NCBI RefSeq assembly: GCF_918797505.1
Contig: NC_092794.1
Span: forward strand, 73,011,345-73,075,344
Length of the DNA stretch: 64,000 nt
Reading direction: 5' to 3'
From: Bemisia tabaci
Lineage: Eukaryota; Arthropoda; Insecta; Hemiptera; Aleyrodidae
Part shown: positions 11,456-20,689 of the stretch, piece by piece
Numbering within the stretch: the stretch's first letter is position 1
Layout: each line of letters begins with the position of its first letter
Position numbers and translations under genes: made by a program
Notes under the pieces: generated by a model
Database searches by the model: none
What the model saw: the letters and a program-made list of their open reading frames with translations, nothing else
Told to the model about the DNA's origin: nothing

Positions 11456-11879
11456 TCCTACGTATCATCCACCCACCTTCCTTTCTTCACACGGAGGAGG
11501 GCGGAGAAAAGCTTTATGGCCTTCCCCGTTGCCTCCTTCATGTGTGGAGTGGACTTAGGAGACCTTTATTTTCTTCTTTTTTCTTTTTTTTAATTGTTTA
11601 ATTAAGGGGACCTTACCCTAATAGGGCATTTTACCGTCCCCTCTATTGGCATCTTTTACTTTTGGCATCTTTTAGGCTTCATTTTTCTTTTATTTTATTT
11701 ACTTCTTGTTTTATTTCTCTGTATACTAGCTCCTCCTCAATCTCTGTGTGCCTTTAACTTACTTTTACTTTTTACTTGGTTACATTGCTCGTGGATGAGG
11801 TCACGAGGACATCGACCCTTATATAAAATGGACAGCTTTATGCAATAAGGAAGTAGGGTCAAATTTTCGATTCTTTTTT
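11456..11879. other. Non-coding flank, no feature seen
   Basis: This T-rich sequence lies between the foldback and the ORF1 fragment. The minus-strand frame that crosses its right part (to 11737) loses similarity to related ORF1 copies after the KLKQKK segment near 11880, so the last ~45 codons are probably read-through into unrelated DNA. Confidence 0.4.
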
Positions 11880-13530
11880 TTTGTTTGAGTTTCTTTGTTA
11901 TCTCCTCTACGTGTTTGTTCCTAATTGCCGACAGTCTTTGTTTAAGTTTTAAGTCCCTTTCCTCTTTGATTTTCTTCTCCTCCGCTTCTTGTTTTTCCCT
12001 TCTCTTCCTTTCTTCTTTCTCTCTTTTCTCTTTTTCCCGCCTTTCTTGTTCCTCTCTTTCCTTCTCCCTCCGTTCTTTTTCCCGCATTTCTTTACGTTTC
12101 TTTTCCTCTTCTCGCTTGTTTTCCCCTTCCTTTCTCGTTTTTTCTAATTCTTTCTCGCATTCTGCTAGTTTCTTTCGTTTTTCTTCTTCTAATTGCTGTA
12201 TATATATCTCTATCAATTGTTCGTCTTCTTTCCTCGCTTTTTCGGCCTCCATTTCCTCTCTGTACATTTTCTGTTTCTCCGTTTCCGTCTCGCGAGCTGC
12301 CCTTTCCTCGTTTCTGAGTTTTTCTTTTTCCTCTTCATTTTCTTCTTTCCTTTCTTTCTTCCCTCTCACTCCTTTCCTTTCCTTCGCTTGCCTGGACATG
12401 GCCTGTTTGATTTCAACCGCCGAGTCAGAGGTCGAGTCCTCAGTTCTGCTCGACACTCTCCTCTCTTTAATTCCCTCCTTCTCACTGTCACTGGATGTTA
12501 GCCCCGTAGGTGCTGCATCGCTACCAGGTCGTTCGGTGTTAATTTGACTTCCGCGTTCCCTTCCTTTTTCCCCGCTAACGCGTTGTGTTGGACCTCAACG
12601 TTTGCCAGCATGTACATGTGGCGCGTGTACCAAACTATTTTCTCTAGCTCCGTCTCTTGTAGCCAGATATACATCCCCTCGTCTGTTAGTCCCTCCGCTA
12701 ATACTTTCTCAAAGGAGTCCCCGTGGACCGCCCTCAGGAAAGTTTTGATATATCTCTTTTGCAGCTCATATTTTTTCAGTTTCGTCTTCAGTATGTATCT
12801 CGTATAGCCCACGTGCGTCACATCGAATTTTTCGCATTCTTTCCTAACGCTTTTTAGGTTACCCTTCCTATTTAGTTCTTCCATTATTTCCCTAGTCATG
12901 TTTATTCTTTCTCTTTCCAGCCTATCTTCGGCTATTTTCCACTCTTTCTTTTCTTCTGGATTCTCACTGTGCTTATTCTGACACTCTTCCCTAATTACCT
13001 TGGTGGTGTTTACTATCACCGTCCTCGGCGTTGGCACTGGTCTCTTATCATTATTGTTCCTCGTATATACTAATCCCTCCTTGTTAGTTCTCCTCATCCC
13101 TGCCTGCATAAGCCCATTGAATGCATTTCCGAGGACTCTCAACGTTGCATCGTTTTGCTGAGTCTCTCTGGCTCTCTCCTGCACTTGTCTCTCTTGTTCC
13201 CTCCTTTCCGCGAATGCCGGGTTGACCCCGCTCCTAGCCACGTTCTCGATACTTTCCGTCAGTGGGTTGGCGAATCTCCTACCCCACGTTATCATCAATC
13301 CCTCTTCTGGCCCGTACCTCTCTCCCTGAGTTCTTACCCACCTTGGGAGTGGGAAATCTTCTCTTCTCCCCGTCCTGTTTTCGTTTGTGCTTGCCAAACT
13401 CTCGAATCTGCTCCCGCTATTCCCACTTCCGTACAATGTAGATACTCCCGTCCCAAAAACTGTGCTATTTTGACTCCCGTAGTTGGTTTTTCCACTGTTC
13501 CCACTTCCATACAGGGTTGATGCTCCCGTC
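11880..13530 (-). pseudogene. R1-like ORF1, N-terminal part (frameshifted)
   Basis: Read on the minus strand, the frame opens upstream of the first ATG with two copies of a Gly/Ser/Asn-rich unit ending YGSGNSG (13525-13400). It runs through a charged region and a conserved block (KKYELQKRYIKTF, IWLQETE-EKIVW, LTPNDL) to a stop at 12498. A one-base frameshift near 12510 then continues into a very long Glu/Lys/Arg coiled coil (12456-11880). The same order is found at 53254-51458 and, in part, at 54249-54748, where the join is unshifted. ORF1 proteins of this clade bind element RNA. No zinc knuckles remain here and the 5' end is cut at about 13530. I infer a truncated, inactive copy. Confidence 0.75.
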
Positions 13531-13636
13531 CCAAATTTATCGATTTTTCATCGATTTTTAAAATTTTTAAAATTTTTCATATTTTTGGGGCCTTGCCTCC
13601 ACTGGTCCGATTTGGGTCAAACTCAACTATAGGAAC

Positions 13637-14321
13637 GCCGGCATATGGAGCCGGCATATGGCATGAAAGAACAAATGAGTCACATATCAGGAGAAAATTA
13701 AGGGCAACACAAAGAGCGGCAATGATAGCAGCATCGAACGCTTATTGCACTGTTTCCTTCGAGGGAATAGTAGCGATATGCGGAAAACAGCCTCTGGATG
13801 CACTTACGAGAGTCAAGGGTAAGGTAGAGGAGGAAAGGACAGAACTTAACGAAGAAAATCTGGAAAAGTCCCTGGTAAGAGCGCTGGTCAAAGAACCAGA
13901 GAAACGTCTATTGGAATAAGAGTGGGTGAATTGGCAAACTGAATACGACAAAGAAGAGATAGACGAGAAGTTAGGAAGGGTCAAGAACATACTCCTCAGG
14001 GAACGGATTAAAGACGTCATAGAATGGGGAAAAGAAAAAAGGACTGTAGATAGGTGGGCAGTAGGCTATATAACAGGACATTTGGGGACGAGGGAATATC
14101 TGTTTAAACACGGGAAAATGGAGAATAATAAGTGTAAAAGCGGGAAGATAGAGTTCATCCATCATCTACCATGGGAATGTAGAGAGCACGCAGGAGTAAG
14201 AGAGGAAATGAGGACAAAGATGGGGCAGGTAACGGACGAAAGGTATATAGCAAACAGGAAAGCGTACGATGCAATAAGGTGGGCGGTCAGGGAGATCATG
14301 AATAAAGTAAGTAAAGATCAT
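13637..14321 (+). pseudogene. R1-like ORF2, C-terminal fragment
   Basis: The frame matches the C-terminal region of E1 ORF2: YGAGIWHER, RRKLRA-QRAA, AYCTVSFE, ICGKQPLD, LGRVKN, then KRTVDRWAVGYITGHLG. The zinc-finger region that reads C-C-ET-DH in E1 is altered here (CKSGKIEFIHHLPWEC), having lost one Cys. An in-frame TAA at 13917-13919 breaks it. There is no 3' UTR: coding sequence runs straight into the 28S fragment at about 14321. It is a dead fragment placed upstream of E1 on the same strand. Confidence 0.75.
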
Positions 14322-14434
14322 CGCGGGTAAACGGCAGGAGTAACTATGACTCTTTTAAGGTAGCCAAATGCCTCGTCATCCAATTAGTGACGCGCATGAA
14401 TGGATCAACGAGATTCCCTCTGTCCGTATCAACT
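14322..14434 (+). rRNA. 28S rRNA gene fragment with R2 and R1 target region
   Basis: From CGCGGGTAAACGG onward the sequence follows the conserved 28S segment: GGAGTAACTATGACTC, TTAAGGTAGCCAAATGCC, TTAGTGACGCGCATGAATGG, ACGAGATTCCC, then TGTCCGTATCAACT. The R2 nick site would fall after TTAAGG (14360). The R1 14-bp duplication region is 14421-14434. Against the usual insect 28S I count about seven changes in 113 bases, including two within the 14-mer (C to G, T to A), so this is probably a diverged or pseudogenic unit. No 28S sequence follows; element E1 starts at 14435. Confidence 0.9.
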
Positions 14435-15548
14435 GAAGAGTATGGAAAAGAAGATAGAGGAGGGATTCAAAGGCTTAGCGGGAAAGATACCCGAAGCAAA
14501 AACGACAGAATTACAAAAGAGCATGGAAAAGAAGATAGAGGAAGGTTTTAAAGGACTGAACAGTAAAATGGAGAAAATGAAATCAGAAGCAAAGAAGGAA
14601 GATAAGGGATGGAAAGTTATAGAAACAAGAAACCAATCGAAGGAAAGAGACAGTTACGCAAGCAGACTGAAGGAGATAAGGGAAAAAAGAGACCCATCGG
14701 TAACGAAGATAATGGTAAGGAGTAAGAGTAAAAAGGAGGAGGGAGAAGAGGAAGAAAGGGAAGTGGAGGCTACAGAGGTAAAGAGAATGATAAAGGATGT
14801 AAAGCCGGAAGGAACTATACAAGAATTTAGCAGAATAAAAGGAGGAGTCATAGTTCAAATAAAAACAGATAATAAGGAGACAACGAGGAAGGACCTGGAA
14901 AAGAAGCTGGAAGGAAAAATGGAGGTAAAAGAACTACAAGAGATTACGCCAACCCTAAAGATTTTAGGGGTCCCCAAAGACATGGCGGACGAGAAGGTAG
15001 TAGAACTCCTACACGAAGACAACCTGGCAGATTTAATGACTTTGGAGGAAGCCAAAAAGGATGTGAAGATTTTAAATAGGTTTAAAGGAGGAGCTAAGTT
15101 CACCAGAACAGATGTAGCCATTATTAAAGCATCACAAAAGATTGCGGAGGAATTATTGAAGAGAGAAATAGTATACCTTGACTTTGTGAGATGCAGGGTT
15201 GAGGAGGAGATCAGCGTCAGGCTGTGCGGAAACTGCGGAATGCCAGGGCACAAGGCGGCCGACTGCAAGCGGGAACAAGTGTGCTTCAGATGTGGAGAAA
15301 AAGAGCATGTAAAAAGGGAATGCAAGAAGGCAATGAAGTGTGTTAACTGTGTGAGAGAAAAAAGGAAGAAAACCGACCATGACGTGTACTCAAGAGAGTG
15401 CCCCACTTACAAGAGAGAAATGGAATTCCAACTGAGAAAGAGGAAGTGGGGATGGAGTGAAGGAGAAAACTGGAGAGGAGACAGGAAGGAGGAGGAGGAG
15501 AAGAAAGAAAATGAAAACGGAGGGGACGACCAGATGGAAGTATCATGA
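14435..15548 (+). pseudogene. E1 ORF1, 5'-truncated gag-like protein
   Basis: The frame is open from the truncation to a TGA at 15546-15548. The upstream ATG at 14400 lies in 28S sequence and is not a native start. The first ~50 residues contain two near-identical copies of SMEKKIEEGFKGL, followed by a Lys/Glu-rich region and an RRM-like middle part. The C-terminus has three cysteine clusters: C-x2-C-x4-H-x4-C twice (CGNCGMPGHKAADC at 15225-15270, then CFRCGEKEHVKREC) and a C-x2-C-x-H-x-C relative. These CCHC knuckles are standard for R1-clade ORF1 and bind nucleic acid. Its stop overlaps the ORF2 start as ATGA, suggesting coupled translation. Confidence 0.8.
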
Positions 15549-18500
15549 AGATTATACAGGTGAACGTCGGTAAAAGTGAAGATGCGATGAACGAGCTGAG
15601 AGCGTGGTGTGTGAAAGAGAAGGTGCAAGTAGTACTAGTGCAGGAGCCATACACAAGACCAGAGACCGGACTACCAGTATCGGGAGGCACAGGAGTGAGA
15701 GTGATCTGTGACGAAACGCCAGGGGATAGAGTAAAAGCGGCCATCTATGTATACGACGGCAGCCTGGAAGTATTAAAAGTGCCGAGCGTCACTACAAAGT
15801 TATCTGCAGTGGGCGTCATCGAAACAGAGGGAGAGCGTATTGTTTGCGCAAGTATCTATAGTGAAGGCAGTGACAAGGAAAAGAAGAGGGTGAACCTGCA
15901 GAAGATGAAGACCTCCGTGGATCTGATGGAGAGAATAGTGGAAAAGTTCGCAGACGAAAAGATACTGATTGGAGCCGACGCCAACGCCAAGAGCGAATGG
16001 TGGCACAGTGGAAAGAACGACGACCGAGGAGAGTTGCTGGAGGAAGCAATATTGCGTATGGAAATTTGCGTGCTAAATCAACCAGGGTACCCTATGACTT
16101 TTCGAGGGTACAGAGGAAGAGAGAGTAATGTTGATGTAACCCTAGTGACGGAGAACTTGATAGAAGAGAGCGAATGGGAGGTACTTAAGGACGAAGATGG
16201 TGTCGCCCTGGCTGATCACAGAACGATAGTGATCAGAACTAAAGAAAATGAGGGGGGAACTGGGGGAGAGAGGGGGAGGATTAGAACGGAAGGAGTAGAT
16301 TGGGAGAACTATAGGAGGGAGTTAGAATTGGAGTGGGTGAGAAGGAGGGAATGTGCAGCAGGAGAACAAGAAATGGAGGAGAGAGTGAAAAGGCTGACAG
16401 AAATTATAGTAAAAGTAAGTGAAAAAGTCTGTGGGAGGAAAAAGAGAGGTAATGGAAGAGGAGTCAAATGGTGGAACGAGCTGTTAAACGAAAAGAAAAG
16501 GGAGGTTAGAAAGAAAAGAAGGGAATACCAGAAAGCCACAGGAAGAGACAGAATGAAAAGAAAATACGAACTAGAAAGGACCTCGAAGGAGTTTAAGAAG
16601 ATGATTGCAAAACAGCGCTTTGAAGGGTGGAAAAATTTCGTGAATGAGGTTGGAAGAAAAGACCCATGGAGTGTGGTGTACCGGATGCAGTGCGAAAAGA
16701 TGAAGACAGAGAAGGTGTTAAGTGCCATAAGCGAGAATGGGGAGGAAACGAAGGACATGGATGAGACACTGCAGGCCCTCTGTCGGAAGATGTTCCCATC
16801 GGACGACCCAGGGGGGGAGGATGAACAGCACACTAGTATGAGAGAGGCGATGAGAGAGGAAAGCGTAGGGGAAGACGATGTAGAGGTATCCGAAGAAGAG
16901 GTATTTAAAGGACTAGCAGGGATGCAAAATGGAAAGGCTCCCGGAGCGGATGAGATAGAGGTGAAAGTATTGAAAGAGTCGTGGGGAGTGGTTGGTGAGG
17001 AAGTGGTGTGGATTGTTAGGAAGATGCTGGAAAGTGGAAAGTACCCTAGCGAGTGGAAAATCGGGAAGCTGGTGGTATTATTGAAAGGGGGAAAACCACC
17101 GGGAGAAGTAGGATCTTATAGACCCATTACGCTACTCTCGGTGATCGGTAAGGTCGCGGAGAAGGTGATCGTCAGAAAGCTCCGGGAATGGATGGATAAT
17201 AGTGGAGCACTGAGTGAGAGGCAGTATGGTTTCGTCCCTGGAAGGGGAACGGCGGATGCGTTATGTAAGCTGAAAAGCCTGGTGAAGAACTCGAACAAAA
17301 CATACGTGGCAGGTATTTTTGTAGACGTTAAAGGAGCATTTGATAACGCATGGCCACCGCTAGTCTTAAGCGTGATGCGGGAGTTTGAGTGCCCGGGGAA
17401 CCTTTACAGGTTAATCAGGGATTACCTAAGCGGGAGAAGTATAAAGGTAGGGAGAGTGGTGGAAAGATTCCTGTGGATGATCGCAAAAGGTTGCCCACAG
17501 GGAAGTGTGATTGGACCGGTAGTGTGGCTAATTTTGCTGCACGACTGGTTAAGAAGGAACTTTGGAGCCGGAGTGCATATTCTCGCATACGCGGATGACA
17601 TCGTCATCCTCGTAGAAGAGAATAGGCAGAAGGAGCTCCAAAGAATCCTGAACGGAGTGATGAGAGATCTAGAGGAGTGGCTTCAGAAGGCAAAGTTAGA
17701 TTGGAGTGTGGGGAAAACAAAGGGAGTCCTGCTGAAAGGTGCGGTACAACCTCTAGTAGGATGCACCAAATGGACATGTCACTGGAGACCGAGTGTGAAA
17801 ATGGGAGATGAGTGGGTGGAATGGGTCAAGAGCTTCGTGTATCTGGGTGTGAACATCGACCAGTCATGGCTGTTCGGTGGGCATGTCGAGAGCGCGGTAA
17901 GGAAGGCGAGCGCGGTGATGTGCAAGATGAAAAGGGTAAATAGAGCGACGTGGGGGGTGGGATATAGTGTCATGAATGTGATCTACGAAGGTGCGTTCCT
18001 GCCCATACTTCTGTACGGGGCAGGGATATGGTTTGAAAGAGCGGTGCAAAGCCATGTAAGGAGGAAACTGAGGGCTGGACAGAGGGCCGCCCTCCTGGCG
18101 GCCACGGCTGCCTATAGAACGGTGTCGTGGGTGGCGCTGGTGGCCCTCTGTGGCAAGCTCCCGGTGGAGAGAATGGTGCGTGTGAGAGGTATGGTGGAGA
18201 TGCGGAGGTTCGAACTCAACGAAGAAAGAGTGGCGAAGGATGAAAGGTACAGAATGGTAAAGCAGCTCGAAAGTGAGCTGCTGGAGAAGGAATGGAATGA
18301 ATGGGAGAGAGAGTATGGAGAAGTTGAGTTCGACCCGAAGCTTGGAAGAGTGAAGAATGTAAGAGTGAAAGAGCTTGTGCCGAGTGTGAAAGAATGGATG
18401 AATGAGAAAAGAGTGGTTGATAGGTGGATAGTAGGATATGTCACGGGCCACATAGGGGTCGGGACATACCTATACGAGCACGGGAAGGAGCCATCAGAGG

Positions 18501-18733
18501 CATGTACGTGTGGAGAACCTGAGACGGTAGATCACGTAGTATGGGATTGTGCGAAATATGAGAGTGAGAGGAGAGAAATGATGGGAAAAATGAGAGGGGT
18601 GAATGATGTGAGGGACCTGAGAGAAAGAAAAGTGTACGAGGCAATTAGGAAAACTTTCAAGAAGATGTGTAGAAAGCTGGATGAGGAGAAGAAAAAGAGG
18701 AGAATGGAAGAGGAGGCACATGATCCAGGGTGA
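15545..18733 (+). CDS. E1 ORF2: endonuclease-reverse transcriptase (R1 clade)
   Basis: This is an intact 1,062-codon frame. Residues 1-230 form an apurinic-like endonuclease with N7, E34/Y36 (QEPY), D145 and N147 (GADANAK), S194/D197 (SNVDVT) and H225 (ADHR), the expected catalytic set. This domain nicks the target. The reverse transcriptase spans roughly 490-760, with YRPITLL, QYGFVPGRGT, the motif A aspartate D594 in FVDVKGAFDNAW, GCPQGSV-GP and the catalytic Y682-A-D-D685. A C-x-C-x7-H-x4-C zinc motif (C987, C989, H997, C1002) lies near the C-terminus, as usual in R1 relatives. The ATG overlaps the ORF1 stop. No disabling change is visible, so it could supply activity in trans to the deleted copies. 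Confidence 0.93.
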   Translation: MKIIQVNVGKSEDAMNELRAWCVKEKVQVVLVQEPYTRPETGLPVSGGTGVRVICDETPGDRVKAAIYVYDGSLEVLKVPSVTTKLSAVGVIETEGERIVCASIYSEGSDKEKKRVNLQKMKTSVDLMERIVEKFADEKILIGADANAKSEWWHSGKNDDRGELLEEAILRMEICVLNQPGYPMTFRGYRGRESNVDVTLVTENLIEESEWEVLKDEDGVALADHRTIVIRTKENEGGTGGERGRIRTEGVDWENYRRELELEWVRRRECAAGEQEMEERVKRLTEIIVKVSEKVCGRKKRGNGRGVKWWNELLNEKKREVRKKRREYQKATGRDRMKRKYELERTSKEFKKMIAKQRFEGWKNFVNEVGRKDPWSVVYRMQCEKMKTEKVLSAISENGEETKDMDETLQALCRKMFPSDDPGGEDEQHTSMREAMREESVGEDDVEVSEEEVFKGLAGMQNGKAPGADEIEVKVLKESWGVVGEEVVWIVRKMLESGKYPSEWKIGKLVVLLKGGKPPGEVGSYRPITLLSVIGKVAEKVIVRKLREWMDNSGALSERQYGFVPGRGTADALCKLKSLVKNSNKTYVAGIFVDVKGAFDNAWPPLVLSVMREFECPGNLYRLIRDYLSGRSIKVGRVVERFLWMIAKGCPQGSVIGPVVWLILLHDWLRRNFGAGVHILAYADDIVILVEENRQKELQRILNGVMRDLEEWLQKAKLDWSVGKTKGVLLKGAVQPLVGCTKWTCHWRPSVKMGDEWVEWVKSFVYLGVNIDQSWLFGGHVESAVRKASAVMCKMKRVNRATWGVGYSVMNVIYEGAFLPILLYGAGIWFERAVQSHVRRKLRAGQRAALLAATAAYRTVSWVALVALCGKLPVERMVRVRGMVEMRRFELNEERVAKDERYRMVKQLESELLEKEWNEWEREYGEVEFDPKLGRVKNVRVKELVPSVKEWMNEKRVVDRWIVGYVTGHIGVGTYLYEHGKEPSEACTCGEPETVDHVVWDCAKYESERREMMGKMRGVNDVRDLRERKVYEAIRKTFKKMCRKLDEEKKKRRMEEEAHDPG

Positions 18734-19824
18734 TAGGGGAAGATCCGTTGTGGACATAGGAACTCGAAGGGTCTCTGAGTAGCGAATTAGGAATGTTTAG
18801 CTTTAGTCTTAGTTTTAAGAGTTTAGTCATAGATATTTGTAGTGTAACTGCTATGTAAAGAGGCCTTTCGAGGACCAAAAAAGGAGTGGATGAGTTCACT
18901 TGGGGGGTAACGGGATTTTACCCACCGGTACGTGGTTTTGCCTGCCCCCAAGGGGGCTCGGAAGCTAAAACACCGAAAGTAAAAGTAAAAACCTATGGGA
19001 GTAAATGATTAAATGGGCATGAATATTTCGGAATAAAGGGCAAGTAGTAAAAATTAAATCGTTGAAGGGGAAGGGAAGGAATAAAGGAAAGGAAGATATG
19101 AATGGGGGGGGGGGGGGAAAGGAGGTAAAGCGCTGTCTTTGGCTCATTCCGCCCGCCCATATACCAAAAGGGAGGGGAGAGAGTTGAAAGGTAGAAACTG
19201 GGGGTCCAACGGACCCCCTTGTCGGGCCGACCAAGAGCCCTGGCTGCTAAGCCCCTACCGAGGCGTCGGTATGAATCCTGGTACACAGGGGGAGGTCTGC
19301 GCCCACAGGATACAATCCTGCGGCCTCCACGGGTTTGGACTCTGTGTGGTTCCGAGTGAAGGCGGGTTAGCTCGGGGTGGGGGTAAGAGTCGATAAAGGC
19401 TCTCGCCTCCACCGGTGGTACTAGGCCATTTCGCTCAAGGCCAGGGACTCAGTCCCGACGTCGGAAGACGTTAAATTGCCATGGAGCCTCGGGAACGAGG
19501 AATCCATGTAAACGGCATAGGCAGCCTAAAGTGTCAGGTGTTTGGATGACACCGACCGCCAGCTGATGCGGACCAGGGAGCCTTTTGCAAACTGGTAAAA
19601 TCAAGCAGAGTAGATCGTAAGCTAACTACCTCCCCCGGCCTAGCCGGAGTTAGCGCCCACCGAGCGTATCGGTACCGAACTGGGGCAAGCCAAATCCCAG
19701 GGAGGCGCGCTGAGGACGCGTAAAAGACCTTTCGACAGGAGGGGTAGACCCCCCGTGACCGAGTAAGGCCAGCGGATGCTGGCCAGGTATCGGCACGTAA
19801 AACGCTCCACTGTGTGTGTGTGTG
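18734..19824 (+). other. E1 3' UTR and tail
   Basis: This is about 1.09 kb of non-coding sequence after the ORF2 stop. It includes a G run (19107-19118) and a ~400-bp block (from about 19300) that recurs in the 3' UTRs at 26000, 29400-29790, 32240-32640, 35110-35600 and 46390-46990. The block contains GGCGGGTTAGCTCGGGG, CACCGGTGGTA, a GGGACT-AGTCCC palindrome and GACACCGACCGCCAGCTG. The end carries GGCACGTAAAA and a TG-dinucleotide tail. Sharing among elements with different coding regions suggests this is the RNA segment recognised by the reverse transcriptase. Confidence 0.75.
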
Positions 19825-19838
19825 TGTCCGTATCAACT
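19825..19838 (+). repeat. 14-bp R1 target-site copy
   Basis: TGTCCGTATCAACT is identical to 14421-14434. It follows the E1 tail and immediately precedes truncated element E2, so the two elements are joined head to tail by a single target copy. Confidence 0.9.
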
Positions 19839-20391
19839 GAGAGTCAAGCAGAAGATAGCGGACGTAAGGGAGTGGAGAAAAGAAAAGAGAAGAGTAGACA
19901 AATGGATCATAGGGTACATAACGGGACACATAGGAGTGAAAGAGTACCTCCACAAGCACGACAAAACAGACTCGCCCGCGTGCGAGTGCGGAGAAGTAGA
20001 AACCGTGGATCACGTGGTATGGGATTGTCACCGATACTTCGACGAGAGAATAGAGATGCTAGAAGAAATGGGACTGGTCCCAGACGCGAGAGACGTAAAC
20101 AACATAAAGGTATACGAGGCCATCAGGAAGGGATTTAGAAAAATGTATGATAAATTCGACAGGCAAGCGCAACAAACGGAAGCGTGCGAGAAGGGACAAT
20201 CAGGGCCCGCCCGCAGTCAGACTGTGGGGGCTTACCCTGACCCCTCTCTCACCGAAGGATCCGGATCCTGGCTACGAGAAACGGCTGAATTCCCGAAGGC
20301 GACTCAGAGTAACTGCCCCCGGGGTCAGCCTCTTTCTTCGGGTTGGAGGGGAAAGCGAAGTAAGGAAAGGGAAAGGAAGGGAAAGGGATAA
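19839..20391 (+). pseudogene. E2: 5'-truncated R1 element, ORF2 C-terminus
   Basis: Directly after the 14-bp target the frame reads the last part of ORF2: VREWRKEKRRVDKWIIGYIT, then GHIGVKEYLHKH, the zinc motif C-x-C-x7-H-x4-C (CECGEVETVDHVVWDC) and KVYEAIRKGFRKMYDKF. Similarity to E1 fades after that, and the frame runs on into 3' UTR sequence to 20391. About 900 residues of ORF2 are missing, the usual outcome of incomplete target-primed reverse transcription. It cannot be autonomous. Confidence 0.8.
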
Positions 20392-20688
20392 CCTAGTGGG
20401 GTCTCTGTATTGTGGCAGGACTTCACGCCTTAGGAGGGAACGGGAATCCTAGTGGGGTCTCTGTATTGTGGTAGGACCCCACGCCTCAGGAGGGAAGGGA
20501 AATCTTTAGGAGGGAACGGGAATCCTAGTGGGGTCTCTGTATTGTGGCAGGACCCCACGCCTCAGGAGGGAAGGGAAATCTTCAGGAGGGAACGGAAATC
20601 CTAGTGGGGTTTCTGTATTGTGGCAGGACCCCACGCCTCAGGAGGGAAGGGAAATCTCGTGGGGTCTCTGCATTGAGAGCCCACAAGA
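20392..20688 (+). repeat. 3' UTR minisatellite of GTGGGGTC...GACCCCAC hairpins
   Basis: CCTAGTGGGGTCTCTGTATT begins at 20392, 20448, 20524 and 20600 (spacings 56, 76 and 76 bp), with a fifth partial unit near 20656. In most units GTGGGGTC pairs with GACCCCAC about 15 bases later; the first unit has a degraded right arm. Intervening sequence is AGGAGGGAA-GGAA. The same units lie inverted at 35687-35835. The array ends where minus-strand endonuclease sequence begins, a tail-to-tail breakpoint. Confidence 0.8.
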
Positions 20689-20689
20689 G

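Larger units (their letters stand above)
14435..19824 (+). mobile_element. R1-clade non-LTR retrotransposon E1 (5'-truncated)
   Basis: The element begins directly after the 14-bp target TGTCCGTATCAACT (14421-14434) and ends in a (TG)n tail before a second copy of that 14-mer (19825-19838). This flanking duplication at the 28S R1 site, with an EN-RT ORF2 carrying the FDNAW and GCPQGSV-GP signatures, places it in the R1 clade. It lacks the 5' UTR and the start of ORF1, so it is probably immobile as it stands, but ORF2 is uninterrupted. Confidence 0.9.

Noticed and set aside
12544..13520. Plus-strand ORFs opposite the ORF1 coiled-coil region (also 11885-12547, 14855-15406, 52182-52991, 48627-49544)
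   Set aside because: Ser/Phe/Leu-rich shadows of Glu/Lys/Arg-rich coding sequence on the other strand.
14340..14380. R2 retrotransposon at its 28S site
   Set aside because: The R2 target region is present but uninterrupted, and no restriction-like endonuclease or R2-type RT is seen in the window.
14322..14434. A functional rRNA gene
   Set aside because: Only 113 bp are present, with several substitutions, and both flanks are retrotransposon sequence.
14400..14434. ATG at 14400 as the start of E1 ORF1
   Set aside because: The first codons translate 28S rRNA sequence and the target copy. E1 ORF1 begins, truncated, at 14435.
20392..20688. CRISPR-like array
   Set aside because: Units are unevenly spaced, the spacers are themselves repeats, and the region lies in a eukaryotic retrotransposon 3' UTR.
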